From contig JAKLEM010000001.1 in NCBI GenBank assembly GCA_022711655.1, positions 1 through 33,726 on the forward strand: a stretch of 33,726 nt of DNA. The letters are read 5' to 3'. How positions within the stretch are numbered: position 1 is the stretch's first letter; each line of letters opens with the position of its first letter. Of the stretch, positions 24,179 through 33,090 are shown piece after piece. Both the position numbers and the translations under genes were made by a program. The stretch is from Candidatus Auribacterota bacterium (GTDB lineage Bacteria; Auribacterota; Ancaeobacteria; Ancaeobacterales; Ancaeobacteraceae). Below the pieces are notes generated by a model, which had not been told where the DNA came from, made no database searches, and saw only the letters and a list, made by a program, of their open reading frames with translations.

Positions 24179-25215
24179 GAAAGGCCATCGTCTCAGTATC
24201 GTTTGTCGCCCTCATGATCGCGGGACTGATCGGCGACTGCCTGGTGGCGCCCCTGTGGTGGGCGGGCGCCCAATACCATATTCTTCTGACGATCCACGGC
24301 ATATCCTGCGCGGTCCTGGGGGCCGCCCTCTATTATTACCTGAAAAGCGTGACCCCGGTCGAGACGGCCGTCTTCAGGCCGATCTTTTTCTTCTGCTTTA
24401 TCATCGTCTGCGGTTTCTCCTTTATCGGCGTCGTCCTCGCCGCGCTTTTCTACGCCGGCGTCCGGGCCGGCTCCGGGCCGCTCAAGACCGGCTTTTACCG
24501 GGAGGAGATCGAACGGTATTTGCAGGAATATAAAGAACGGGCGAAGCACGTCGCGGAAGATATCGAGATCATGCGTTCCACCCGGGGTGAAATTGATTTC
24601 GATTCGTTCGTGGACATCATCAGGACCGGGTCGGTGAGGATGAAGGCGAAGGTCATCGACCGGCTGGCCCACAACCTCTCCCGCGATAACATCTTTCTGC
24701 TCAGGGAAGCGCTGGCCGACAGCTCGCACGAGGTGCGCCTCTTCGCGGCATCGGCATTCTTCAAGTCGGAGGCGACGATGAGCCGGAAGATAGAAGCCGC
24801 GACGGAAGCGGCGTACGACCACGGAGGAGCGCGCGAGTTCTCGTTCCTGGGCGACCTCGACAGAGATTACGCCGATTCGGGGCTCCTCGAACCGAAGCTC
24901 GCCGCGCACTTTTTGCGCAGGGCCGCCGAGGCATACGCCATATCGCTCGACATGGACACAAATCAGCCTACGGTCATGGGGCATTACATTCGCTGTCTCA
25001 TGGCGCTCGGGGAGAACGCGCGCGGCCTGGCCCTCCTTAACAGCGCCTTGAAGATGTGGCCGGACGACAGGCGCCTGCATTTCCTGCAGGCCGAGGGGTA
25101 TTTCAGGAACAGGGAATGGGCAAACGTGTCGAGCCTTTTCGACTCGGCGCTGGACGGAGAGGATTACGGGCCGAAGGCGCAGGAGGTAGCTAACTTTTGG
25201 AAGAAACTCGCGTAA
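24175..25215 (+). CDS. pelE: PelE: membrane protein with helical-repeat domain
   Basis: A 346-residue protein with three to four hydrophobic segments in the first ~105 residues (for example FIIVCGFSFIGVVLAALFYAG), then a cytoplasmic helical-repeat region: a HEAT-like unit (NIFLLREALADSSHEVRLFAASAFF, ~180-205) and TPR-like units near the C-terminus (HYIRCLMALGENARGLALLNSALKMWPDD). This fits PelE, a membrane TPR scaffold of the Pel synthase. Identification rests mainly on position between pelD and pelF and on topology, since PelE is poorly conserved. It overlaps pelD by 4 bp and the following HEAT gene by 19 bp. Confidence 0.8.
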   Translation: MRKAIVSVSFVALMIAGLIGDCLVAPLWWAGAQYHILLTIHGISCAVLGAALYYYLKSVTPVETAVFRPIFFFCFIIVCGFSFIGVVLAALFYAGVRAGSGPLKTGFYREEIERYLQEYKERAKHVAEDIEIMRSTRGEIDFDSFVDIIRTGSVRMKAKVIDRLAHNLSRDNIFLLREALADSSHEVRLFAASAFFKSEATMSRKIEAATEAAYDHGGAREFSFLGDLDRDYADSGLLEPKLAAHFLRRAAEAYAISLDMDTNQPTVMGHYIRCLMALGENARGLALLNSALKMWPDDRRLHFLQAEGYFRNREWANVSSLFDSALDGEDYGPKAQEVANFWKKLA

Positions 25216-27230
25216 TAAGAGACGATATAGGGTCGCTGATCGCGGAGCTGCGCAATTCCTACCTGGTCAAGCGGGAGGAGGCGTTCAAGCGCCTCGTTTT
25301 TCACCAGTCGGACCGGAGCATCGAAACGGTCTGCGCGCTGCTCTTCGACAGGCCCAGCCAGCAGAACATGTATTGGCTGTGCCGGTACCTTGTGTCGGTG
25401 GAACGCCCGGCGGCCTACGAGAAACTGTTCGGTTTCGTGCGGCATGAAGAGCCGTGGGTCCGGAGAGAGGTCATGGCCGCCGTCCCGAAACTCCCGCCCG
25501 ACATACGGTGCGATTTCCTGATCAGGATGCTCGACGTCAAATGGGAAGAAGAGCTCTGCTTCGCGATCAGGGAGCTCGGCGCTCTCCGGCGGAATAAGGC
25601 GACGCTCCCGATCCTCGATGTCTACAAGAAATACCCCGACAGCGCTGCAATCTGCGCGAGCGTCTGCGTCGCGTGCGCGCTGATCAAGGACGAACGGTCG
25701 ATCTCGGCCATCGAGAAGCTTGCGGGGGTCCAGGATGCCGTTATCCAGGATCTGGCGCTGCACGCGCTTGCCAAGTTCGAAGGCGTCCTTACCATCGATT
25801 ACCTCATGCACCTCCTGCGCTCGCACAGCGAGAAGATCAGGGAGTTCGCATATTTTCTGCTGCTCCGCTCGAAGGAGGCCCGCGCGGAGCGGGCGGTCAG
25901 CCGCGCCCTCGCAAAAGAAGCCGTCCTCTCGCTCAAAGTGAATGTCATCATCGCCATATCGACGTTCAAGACCCCCGCCCTCCTCTACGTCGTCTACCGG
26001 ACGGCCCGCGAAGGGAAGACGGTCGAAGAGCGGATGATGGCCCACTCGGCCCTGAGGAGAGGAAAGACCAGCTTCACGCTGCGCTGGCTGTTGTGGCGGG
26101 AGAAGTGGGCAGACGCTCGAGGGCGCGTTTTTCTCCTGCAGGTCCTCGCCGAATACGGAGAACCGGTCGAGGATCTCCTGATCCGGAGGTTTTCCGATAC
26201 GGGGCAGCTTCCGGCGGTCAGGCTTACCGCTATCGAAGGGCTCGGTAAGGTACGGACGCCGTCCGCCGTGCAGGCACTTATCAAGGTGATGAACGAAAAG
26301 TCTGATTTCTCGTATGCCGCGGCGCTGTCCCTGTGCGACGTGCTGGAGAAGGCAGAGTGGCCCCGGATCGTCGAGGCGGCGCTTGCCGGGTATAAGGAAA
26401 GGGGTCTGATCGCCGAGGTCTTCCTGCGGTTTGTCATGCGGCTCTCGGAGGGGACGTTCCTCCCCCTTGGGATCAGCGACCTGGTAACGAACCTCGCCAC
26501 GCAGGCGGCCTCCTGGCATCAGCGTTTTCTTGCCGCCGCGTGCCTGCCGATAGTACCCCGGGATATCTCCATCCCTGTCCTGCTCGGTATATTACAAAAC
26601 GACCCCGACGGCGACGTGCGCTGCGTCGCCTCTGAGAAGATCGGCAACGTCCTGCACCGGTCGCCCAGCCAGTTCTCTTTTGTCATGGAACGCTGTGTGA
26701 GGAACCGCAGCTTCTTCGTTCACGCGAAACAGCTGATGGCCTACCTCCCGGTCACACAGCCGGAGTGCGATATTTTCTTCCGGGAGATCATCTCGGAAGC
26801 GGTGCGGTACCTCGAGAAAGACATGCCGGTCATGTCGCTCCGTTTTACCGCCCTGCTCAAGGCGTATGCCGGCGGGGGGGGCGTCGAATTGTTCCGCTAT
26901 GCGAGCGGCGGCGATCTCACCGACAGCGAGTGGACGGTCATATTGAGCGTCATGGGCAGGTTCGACATCTCCGAATTCATGCTGTTGGATGTCGGGTATA
27001 TGGCCCGGCCTTTTAAGGCCGCATCGGAACGCGTGAAGGTGCTTTTCCTCGGGGTGTTCTGCAAGGTGCCCGTGAGGAACGCCGACGTGCGCAACGCGAT
27101 CTTCAGCGCGGCGTCCGGCGTATACGGCCCCGCCGTGGAAGCGGCGGCTCTCAAAACCGTTTCGGTGCTGATGAGTAAAGCGACGTCTGCGTCGACGGCC
27201 GGGATCGCGGCGGGAAAGGCGGCGGTATGA
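25197..27230 (+). CDS. HEAT-repeat protein inserted in the pel operon
   Basis: A 677-residue soluble, alpha-helical solenoid with no signal peptide or clear membrane segment. Repeated helix pairs of HEAT type are visible throughout (VQDLALHALAKFEGVLTIDY-like units such as residues ~180-200; VRLTAIEGLGKVRTPSAVQAL ~340-360; ISIPVLLGILQNDPDGDVRC ~457-476). I do not recognise it as a standard Pel protein: classical pel operons go directly from pelE to pelF. It starts at a TTG (25197) with AGGAGG at 25181-25186, inside the end of pelE, and its stop overlaps pelF by 4 bp, so it is firmly embedded in the operon. It probably scaffolds the cytoplasmic face of the synthase, together with the HEAT-like part of PelE. 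The function is inferred only. Confidence 0.82.
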   Translation: MEETRVIRDDIGSLIAELRNSYLVKREEAFKRLVFHQSDRSIETVCALLFDRPSQQNMYWLCRYLVSVERPAAYEKLFGFVRHEEPWVRREVMAAVPKLPPDIRCDFLIRMLDVKWEEELCFAIRELGALRRNKATLPILDVYKKYPDSAAICASVCVACALIKDERSISAIEKLAGVQDAVIQDLALHALAKFEGVLTIDYLMHLLRSHSEKIREFAYFLLLRSKEARAERAVSRALAKEAVLSLKVNVIIAISTFKTPALLYVVYRTAREGKTVEERMMAHSALRRGKTSFTLRWLLWREKWADARGRVFLLQVLAEYGEPVEDLLIRRFSDTGQLPAVRLTAIEGLGKVRTPSAVQALIKVMNEKSDFSYAAALSLCDVLEKAEWPRIVEAALAGYKERGLIAEVFLRFVMRLSEGTFLPLGISDLVTNLATQAASWHQRFLAAACLPIVPRDISIPVLLGILQNDPDGDVRCVASEKIGNVLHRSPSQFSFVMERCVRNRSFFVHAKQLMAYLPVTQPECDIFFREIISEAVRYLEKDMPVMSLRFTALLKAYAGGGGVELFRYASGGDLTDSEWTVILSVMGRFDISEFMLLDVGYMARPFKAASERVKVLFLGVFCKVPVRNADVRNAIFSAASGVYGPAVEAAALKTVSVLMSKATSASTAGIAAGKAAV

Positions 27231-28711
27231 TCTGCGACGTCTGCATCATACTCGAAGGGTCGTACCCGTATGTCTCCGGCGGCGTGTCGGCGTGGGTGCA
27301 CGACAACATCACGCGCATGCAGGACACGAGTTTCGCCGTCATTTACATCGGTGCCCATCCGTCTCTCAAGAAAAAGATGCACTACAAGATACCCCCGAAC
27401 GTCGTCGATTTCCGCGAGATATACCTTTTCGATTTCATGGTCGGGAAGCAGAGGTTTCGCCGCAGGCTCTCTCCGAAGGCTATCGAGGCCTTGAACACGC
27501 TGATGAGCGAGATGCGGACGGGCAACCTGGAGCATTTCGACGGCTTCGTCGAGCGGATCGACAAGCGCGAATTCACCATAGACGATTTCATGTCCTCCCG
27601 CGAAGGGTGGGATATCCTGTGTAATTTCTACCAGAGCCAGTGCCGGAAACTGTCGTTCATCGACTATTTCTGGACGTGGCGGTCGATCTATATGCCTTTC
27701 ATCGCCATCATGACGGCCGACGTGCCGCGGGCGCGTGTCTACCATTCGATATCGACGGGATACGCGGGTGTTATCGGCGCGCTCGCCAAGCGCCGGTTCA
27801 ACCGGCCGTTCATACTCACGGAGCACGGCATATACACCAAAGAGCGAAAGATCGATATCCTTCAGTCGGACTGGATCTCGCCGGAAACGGCCGGAGAATC
27901 AAAGGTCACCGAAGAGCACGACTTCCTCAAAGAGTGGTGGATCAGCGAATTCTCCTATTTCAGCCGGCTCGCGTACCAGCGTGCCGACGTTATCACCAGC
28001 CTTTTCGAGACCTATCGGAATGTCCAGATAGAGGAAGGGGCGCCGCCGGAAAAGACCAGGGTGATCCCGAACGGTATCGACGTGGAAGGGCTTTCCGCGC
28101 TCGTCCGGCAACCCCCCGACGGCACCGCCCGGATCGGTTTCATGGGGCGCGTCGTACCGATCAAGGACGTCAAGACCTTCATACGCGCCTGCAAGATCGT
28201 CCACGAGCGGATGAAGAATACCGAATTTTACATCATGGGGCCTACCGACGAGGATGAGGAGTATTTCCGCGACTGCCAGACGCTGGTGGACGTGGAAGGG
28301 CTCAAACAGGCGTTCCATTTCACCGGCAAGGTCGACATCAGGCAATACTATCCGAAGATGGACGTCATCGTCCTGACCAGCATCAGCGAAGCGCAGCCTC
28401 TCGTCATCCTGGAGGCGGGCGCCTGCCGTATCCCCGTCGTGGCTACCGACGTAGGCGGGTGCCGCGACCTCCTGTACGGCAGCGGGGCCGAGGACGAGCT
28501 GCTCGGCCAGGGAGGGATGGTGACGCCGGTCTGCAACCCCGTCGCGACCGCCGAAGGCGTGCTCAAGATCCTCAAGGACGAGAACCTCGCGAAGAACATG
28601 GGCCGCTCGGCCTATTCCAGGGTCCACCGCTATTACGCGATCGAGCGGCAGATCGCCAACTACCAGCACCTGTATTCCTTTATGCAGGAGGAGATCCGAT
28701 GGCGGGCATAG
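27227..28711 (+). CDS. pelF: PelF: GT4 glycosyltransferase of Pel synthesis
   Basis: A 494-residue cytosolic glycosyltransferase that polymerises Pel from UDP-amino-sugars. The N-terminus (VCIILEGSYPYVSGGVSAWV) is the diagnostic PelF opening, followed by the DUF3492 region to ~275. The C-terminal GT-B half has IGFMGRVVPIKDVKTFI, FTGKVDIRQYYPKMDV and the retaining-enzyme E-x7-E pair (E388 and E396 in SISEAQPLVILEAGAC). Length and motifs agree with PelF. ATG 27227 overlaps the HEAT gene stop (ATGA), and its own last 13 bp overlap pelG. This is one of the two surest Pel identifications in the window. Confidence 0.95.
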   Translation: MICDVCIILEGSYPYVSGGVSAWVHDNITRMQDTSFAVIYIGAHPSLKKKMHYKIPPNVVDFREIYLFDFMVGKQRFRRRLSPKAIEALNTLMSEMRTGNLEHFDGFVERIDKREFTIDDFMSSREGWDILCNFYQSQCRKLSFIDYFWTWRSIYMPFIAIMTADVPRARVYHSISTGYAGVIGALAKRRFNRPFILTEHGIYTKERKIDILQSDWISPETAGESKVTEEHDFLKEWWISEFSYFSRLAYQRADVITSLFETYRNVQIEEGAPPEKTRVIPNGIDVEGLSALVRQPPDGTARIGFMGRVVPIKDVKTFIRACKIVHERMKNTEFYIMGPTDEDEEYFRDCQTLVDVEGLKQAFHFTGKVDIRQYYPKMDVIVLTSISEAQPLVILEAGACRIPVVATDVGGCRDLLYGSGAEDELLGQGGMVTPVCNPVATAEGVLKILKDENLAKNMGRSAYSRVHRYYAIERQIANYQHLYSFMQEEIRWRA

Positions 28712-30081
28712 GCTTCAGTCTGGAAAAGTATCTCAAGAAGAACTCCTACCTCGGGTTGGTGCAGGCGCATCTCTACTCCGCGTTCATCGGCGCCGGGCCG
28801 TGGCTTATCTGCACGATCACCCTTTTCGCCCTCAGCAACTGGTCGCCGGGGACGCTTGACCGGTACGAGATCGTGTTTTTCCGGACGACGATAAACTATG
28901 TGTTCATATTCTCGCTGGTCACCACCGGTTTTCTCTACCTCTCGGTGTCGAGGCATCTCGCCGACCGGCTGTTCCTCAAGGAGGACACGGCCGTGATACC
29001 GATCCTCAATTCGTGTCTCGCGATCGTGATACCGGTTCAGGCGGTTACCGCGGGGATCTTCTTTTCGTTCGTGACCCATAATGTGCCGATCCGCCTCTGG
29101 GTGACGATGATCTATGTGGTGGTCAGCTGCATGTGGGTGCTCATGATGTTCCTGACAGCGCTGCGGGATTTCAAGACCATCTCCTGCGTCTTCGTCGCCG
29201 GGGCGTTCATCACGTTCGGAGCAGCGTACTTTTTTGGGTACTGGTTCGGACTTCCCGGGTACTTCTTCGGATACCTGCTGGGGCATCTCCTTATCGTCCT
29301 CGCCCTGTCTGCGCGGGTCTTCATAGAATTCGCGTCAAAACGTGTCTTTGACGAGTCGGTATTCACGTTCCTCGCGAACAACAAGGCGCTGGTCTTAACC
29401 GGCTTTATCTATAACGTGGCGCTCTGGGTCGACAAATTCGTGATGTGGGGGTCGCCGCGGTCGATCACGGTCGCCTACGGCTACTACTCGTATCCGCAGT
29501 ACGAGGCGTCGACTTTCTTCGCGTTCCTGACGATCATCCCATCGATATCCATCTTTCTGATAAGCGTCGAGACGGATTTCTACCGCGCCTACCGCAACTA
29601 CTTCTCGCAGATCCTGGAGCAGGGGACGCTGGGGGGGGTATTGAAGGCGAAGAGCGAGATGGGGAAGAGCCTGCGGGACAGCTGCCGCACCATGATCATC
29701 TATCAGGGGGTGATCTCTTTTCTCGCGATCATTTTTGCCGTGGAGATCATCAACTTCTTCCATCTTCCGACCGTATCGGTGCCCGTATTCAGGATAACGG
29801 CTCTCGGGGCCTTCATCTTCAGTCTTCTGCTGATAACGCTGACGATCATCCTGTATTTCGACCTGAAGAAGCTTGCGCTGTACGTATCGATCGTTTTTCT
29901 GGCGACAAACTGGTTTTTCACCTGGGTCACGGTGTATCTGCCGATCGGGTACGAAGGATTCGGCTATTTCGCCGCGACGATCGTGACGCTTGCGTTCGCG
30001 TATTACGCCCTTGATTTTAATTTTAAGAATTTCGAGTTTATCACGTTCTCACGGCAGCCGGTCAGCCCGCATCCCGAATAG
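28699..30081 (+). CDS. pelG: PelG: polytopic Pel transporter
   Basis: A 460-residue integral membrane protein with about twelve hydrophobic segments, related to MOP/Wzx-type flippases. It opens AGIGFSLEKYLKKNSYLGL, typical of PelG. Together with PelD, PelE and PelF it forms the inner-membrane synthase that passes Pel to the periplasm. I chose ATG 28699 because AGGAGGAG (28686-28693) is correctly spaced and the protein then matches the family's start; upstream extension in the frame is only the shadow of pelF. It overlaps pelF by 13 bp. A 47-bp gap separates it from the second hydrolase. Confidence 0.94.
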   Translation: MAGIGFSLEKYLKKNSYLGLVQAHLYSAFIGAGPWLICTITLFALSNWSPGTLDRYEIVFFRTTINYVFIFSLVTTGFLYLSVSRHLADRLFLKEDTAVIPILNSCLAIVIPVQAVTAGIFFSFVTHNVPIRLWVTMIYVVVSCMWVLMMFLTALRDFKTISCVFVAGAFITFGAAYFFGYWFGLPGYFFGYLLGHLLIVLALSARVFIEFASKRVFDESVFTFLANNKALVLTGFIYNVALWVDKFVMWGSPRSITVAYGYYSYPQYEASTFFAFLTIIPSISIFLISVETDFYRAYRNYFSQILEQGTLGGVLKAKSEMGKSLRDSCRTMIIYQGVISFLAIIFAVEIINFFHLPTVSVPVFRITALGAFIFSLLLITLTIILYFDLKKLALYVSIVFLATNWFFTWVTVYLPIGYEGFGYFAATIVTLAFAYYALDFNFKNFEFITFSRQPVSPHPE

Positions 30082-30128
30082 GGGCGGCAGGACGAATACG
30101 CCGGGGCGAACTCTTTAAGGAGCGAATT

Positions 30129-30989
30129 GTGTGCCGACGTCTCGCGTCGTATGTGACGCCTTTCCTGTTCGCGATGGCATCGGCGTGCGGCTGCGCGCGC
30201 AACCCGCTCGGCGCCGTGCGCGAGTGGGCGATCGTACTCTCGTACGAGCCGCAGGCCCATCCGGTCGCGGCGTCAGACCTGCAGCGCTGCCAGATGGTCA
30301 TCGTCGACCCCGACAGTCATCCGCCGCTGGACGGCCTTGGCGGTAAGACGATCGTTGTCGCCTATGTAAGTCTCGGAGAGGCGGAGGAGTACCGCTCTTA
30401 CTGGCCGCAGATCGCGCAGAAAGAGTGGGTGGTCGGCGCCAATGAGAATTGGGGGAGGAGCCATTTCGTCGACGTGCGCAGCGCCGAGTGGCGCTCTCTC
30501 GTCCTGGAGACGGTGGTCCCCGGGGTCATAGCGAAAGGGTTCAGAGGCATCATGATGGACACGCTTGACACGGCGGATTTCCTTGAGAGCAAGGACCCGG
30601 CGCGGTTTGGGGGGTCTCGCGCCGCGATGGCCGGGCTTGTCCATGCTATCCGCGAGAGGTATCCCGACCTGCTTCTGATCAGCAACAACGGCTTTGCGCT
30701 TTTCGATAAGATCGGGCCGTGCCTTAGCGGCGCGCTCACCGAATCGGTGTTCCGCCGGCACGGGCCGAAGCCCGGCGAGTACAGCGCGGTTTCAGCCGAA
30801 GACGCCGACTGGAAGATCTCCCGGCTCACGTCGCTTGCGGCGAAGACCGGTATCCCGGTCTTCGCGATCGATTATGTCTCTTTGGGAGACGTCGCGGGCG
30901 CCCGGGATTCGGCGGCGCGCCTCAAGGCGCTCGGGTTCCGCCCGTATATCGCCGAACGGGAGCTTAACCGGATCTACCGGTACGAGTGA
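30129..30989 (+). CDS. Second PelA-type hydrolase, possible lipoprotein
   Basis: A 286-residue paralogue of the 12818 product (about half the residues identical by eye), with the same barrel motifs: VIVDPDSHPPL, YVSLGEAEEYRSYW, GFRGIMMDTLDTADF, LLLISNNGF and IPVFAIDYVSLGD. The N-terminus is hydrophobic and ends MASACGCARN, a weak lipobox, so it may be membrane-tethered whereas the first copy looks soluble. The start is GTG 30129 with AAGGAG at 30117-30122, 6 bp away. It follows pelG by 47 bp and is likely the last gene of the operon. Two hydrolases bracketing the pel genes suggest separate roles, for example chain trimming during export and biofilm release; this is inference. Confidence 0.83.
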   Translation: MCRRLASYVTPFLFAMASACGCARNPLGAVREWAIVLSYEPQAHPVAASDLQRCQMVIVDPDSHPPLDGLGGKTIVVAYVSLGEAEEYRSYWPQIAQKEWVVGANENWGRSHFVDVRSAEWRSLVLETVVPGVIAKGFRGIMMDTLDTADFLESKDPARFGGSRAAMAGLVHAIRERYPDLLLISNNGFALFDKIGPCLSGALTESVFRRHGPKPGEYSAVSAEDADWKISRLTSLAAKTGIPVFAIDYVSLGDVAGARDSAARLKALGFRPYIAERELNRIYRYE

Positions 30990-31073
30990 CGCACAGCGCG
31001 CTGCCGCGGCGTGACACACCGGTCTTATTCCGGGGCATCTTTTCGCTCCGGCGGCGCAGTGAGGACGAACATT

Positions 31074-33074
31074 ATGAACATGAAGATAGAGATCAACCTC
31101 AAAGAAAAGAAGAAGGTCGCGCTCGTCGGCACGCCGAACGTCGGCAAGAGCGTCATCTTCGGCGTCCTCACCGGGACGTACGTCACCGTGTCGAATTATC
31201 CCGGCACGACCGTGGAGGTCGAGCAGGGGGTCTCGCGGTTCGACCGGCATCAGGACGTGGTGATCGACTGCCCCGGCGTCAACTCGCTGGTGCCGCAGTC
31301 GGAAGACGAGCGGGTGACGCGCGACATCCTCTTCACCGAGCGCCCGGACGTCGTCGTCCACGTGATCGACGCAAAGAATATCAGGCGGAATCTCGTCATC
31401 ACCCTCCAACTGATCGAGATGGGGTTCCCGCTGACGCTGGCCCTCAACATGCACGACGAGGCGGTCCAGGCGGGCGTCCATATCGACGGAAGGAAGCTGC
31501 AGGGGGCGCTCGGCGTTGCCGCAACGGCCACGGTCGCCGTCGAGCGCGAGGGGATGCCGCTCCTCATGCAGAACATACGAGCGCCGCTGACATCGCGGCT
31601 GCGGATCGACTACGGCGAACGAATTGAGGCCGCGATCGCGAAGATCGATGCGCTGCTTCCGGAGCTTCCGGTCAGCAAGCGGTTCGCGGCGGTCGCGCTG
31701 CTCATGGACGACCGGACGGTCAGGCCGCTTCTTCTGAAGGCCGGCGCCGGCGAGGCGGCGCTGCACCGGATCGACGGGATCGTCTCGGCGGCCCAGTCGC
31801 ATTTCGGCAAGCCGCTGAGCTATGTCATCAGCCAGAGGAAACAGAGCGTCTCCGACGGCATCGTCGCCGCCGCGGTCACGGACCGGTGCGTGCAGCGGTC
31901 GCCGGCCCGCGAGCGTATCGGCAGGATGACGACGTCGCGCGTGTGGGGGTTACCGATCCTCTTCGCCGTCCTCGCCGTGATGTACCTGTTCGTCGGCGTG
32001 ATCGGCGCGGGGTGGTGCGTCGACTTTCTGCAAAATACGGTGTTCGGCGGCTGGGTGATGCCGTGGTGCACCCGCTTTGTCCTGGCGTGCGTCCCGTGGC
32101 CGTTCGCGCAGGACATGCTGGTCGGGACCTATGCGGGGGCTCCCGCGGACCATGTCGGCTACGGCTTGATCAGCATGGGGGTCGTCTATGCGGTCGCCAT
32201 TGTCCTGCCTATCGTGACCTTTTTCTTCCTGTTCTTCGGCCTGCTCGAGGACAGCGGGTATCTCCCGCGGCTCGCGGTGATGTCGAACAAGGTTTTTAAA
32301 AAGGTCGGGCTCCACGGCAAGGCGGTGCTCCCGATGGTTTTGGGCCTCGGCTGCGGGACGATGGCGGTGATGACGACCAGGATCCTCGACACCCGCCGCG
32401 AGCGGATACTGGCGACGCTCCTCTTGGCGCTCGGCGTCCCCTGTTCGGCGCAGCTCGGCGTGATCCTCGCCATGCTCGGCGCCATTTCGGGATGGGCGCT
32501 CCTGTTCGTCCTCGGCGTCGTTTTCCTGCAGATCGTCATCGTCGGCTATGTCGGCGCGCGCATTCTCCCGGGAAAGACGTCCGATTTCGTGCTCGAGATA
32601 CCCCCGATGCGCGTTCCCGCGATGTACAACATCGCCATAAAGACGCTGAGCAGGGTGAAGTGGTTCCTGACCGAGGCCGTGCCGCTTTTCCTCATCGCGA
32701 CGTTCGTGCTGTTCGTCATCGACCGGATCGGGGTGCTTGCGCGGATACAGGGTTTGCTGAGGCCGGCGGTCGTCCATGTCCTCGGGCTTCCCGAACGCGC
32801 GACGGAAGCGTTCCTCATCGGCTTTTTTAGGCGCGACTACGGCGCCGCGGGGCTGTACGCGCTGCAGCGCGCCGGTGAGCTGTCGCATCAGCAGGTCGTC
32901 GTGAGCATGACCGTTATGACGCTCTTCGTGCCGTGCCTGGCGATGCTCCTGGTGATGATCAAGGAGCACGGCTGGAAACGGGCCCTAACGATCGTCGGCT
33001 TCGTTTTCCCGTTCGCGATTTTTGTGGGCGGGGTCATGAATTTTATGCTACGGTATCTCGGACTGCATTTCTAG
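31074..33074 (+). CDS. feoB: FeoB ferrous iron transporter
   Basis: A 666-residue inner-membrane Fe(II) transporter. The N-terminal G domain shows G1 GTPNVGKS (19-26), G2 in the NYPGTT region, G3 DCPG (65-68) and G4 NMHD (125-128). A helical spacer follows, then the membrane domain from ~290 with Gate-like motifs (GLGCGTMAVMT and GVPCSAQLG, both with cysteine) and about eight helices. It is slightly short for FeoB (usually 700-770). ATG 31074 is preceded by GAGGA (31061-31065); an alternative ATG at 31080 is two codons in. The 84-bp gap upstream shows no clear promoter. The next gene, 16 bp downstream, is a DtxR-type metal regulator carrying its own FeoA domain, which explains the lack of a separate feoA. 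Confidence 0.94.
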   Translation: MNMKIEINLKEKKKVALVGTPNVGKSVIFGVLTGTYVTVSNYPGTTVEVEQGVSRFDRHQDVVIDCPGVNSLVPQSEDERVTRDILFTERPDVVVHVIDAKNIRRNLVITLQLIEMGFPLTLALNMHDEAVQAGVHIDGRKLQGALGVAATATVAVEREGMPLLMQNIRAPLTSRLRIDYGERIEAAIAKIDALLPELPVSKRFAAVALLMDDRTVRPLLLKAGAGEAALHRIDGIVSAAQSHFGKPLSYVISQRKQSVSDGIVAAAVTDRCVQRSPARERIGRMTTSRVWGLPILFAVLAVMYLFVGVIGAGWCVDFLQNTVFGGWVMPWCTRFVLACVPWPFAQDMLVGTYAGAPADHVGYGLISMGVVYAVAIVLPIVTFFFLFFGLLEDSGYLPRLAVMSNKVFKKVGLHGKAVLPMVLGLGCGTMAVMTTRILDTRRERILATLLLALGVPCSAQLGVILAMLGAISGWALLFVLGVVFLQIVIVGYVGARILPGKTSDFVLEIPPMRVPAMYNIAIKTLSRVKWFLTEAVPLFLIATFVLFVIDRIGVLARIQGLLRPAVVHVLGLPERATEAFLIGFFRRDYGAAGLYALQRAGELSHQQVVVSMTVMTLFVPCLAMLLVMIKEHGWKRALTIVGFVFPFAIFVGGVMNFMLRYLGLHF

Positions 33075-33090
33075 GGGAATGAGAAGCGGT

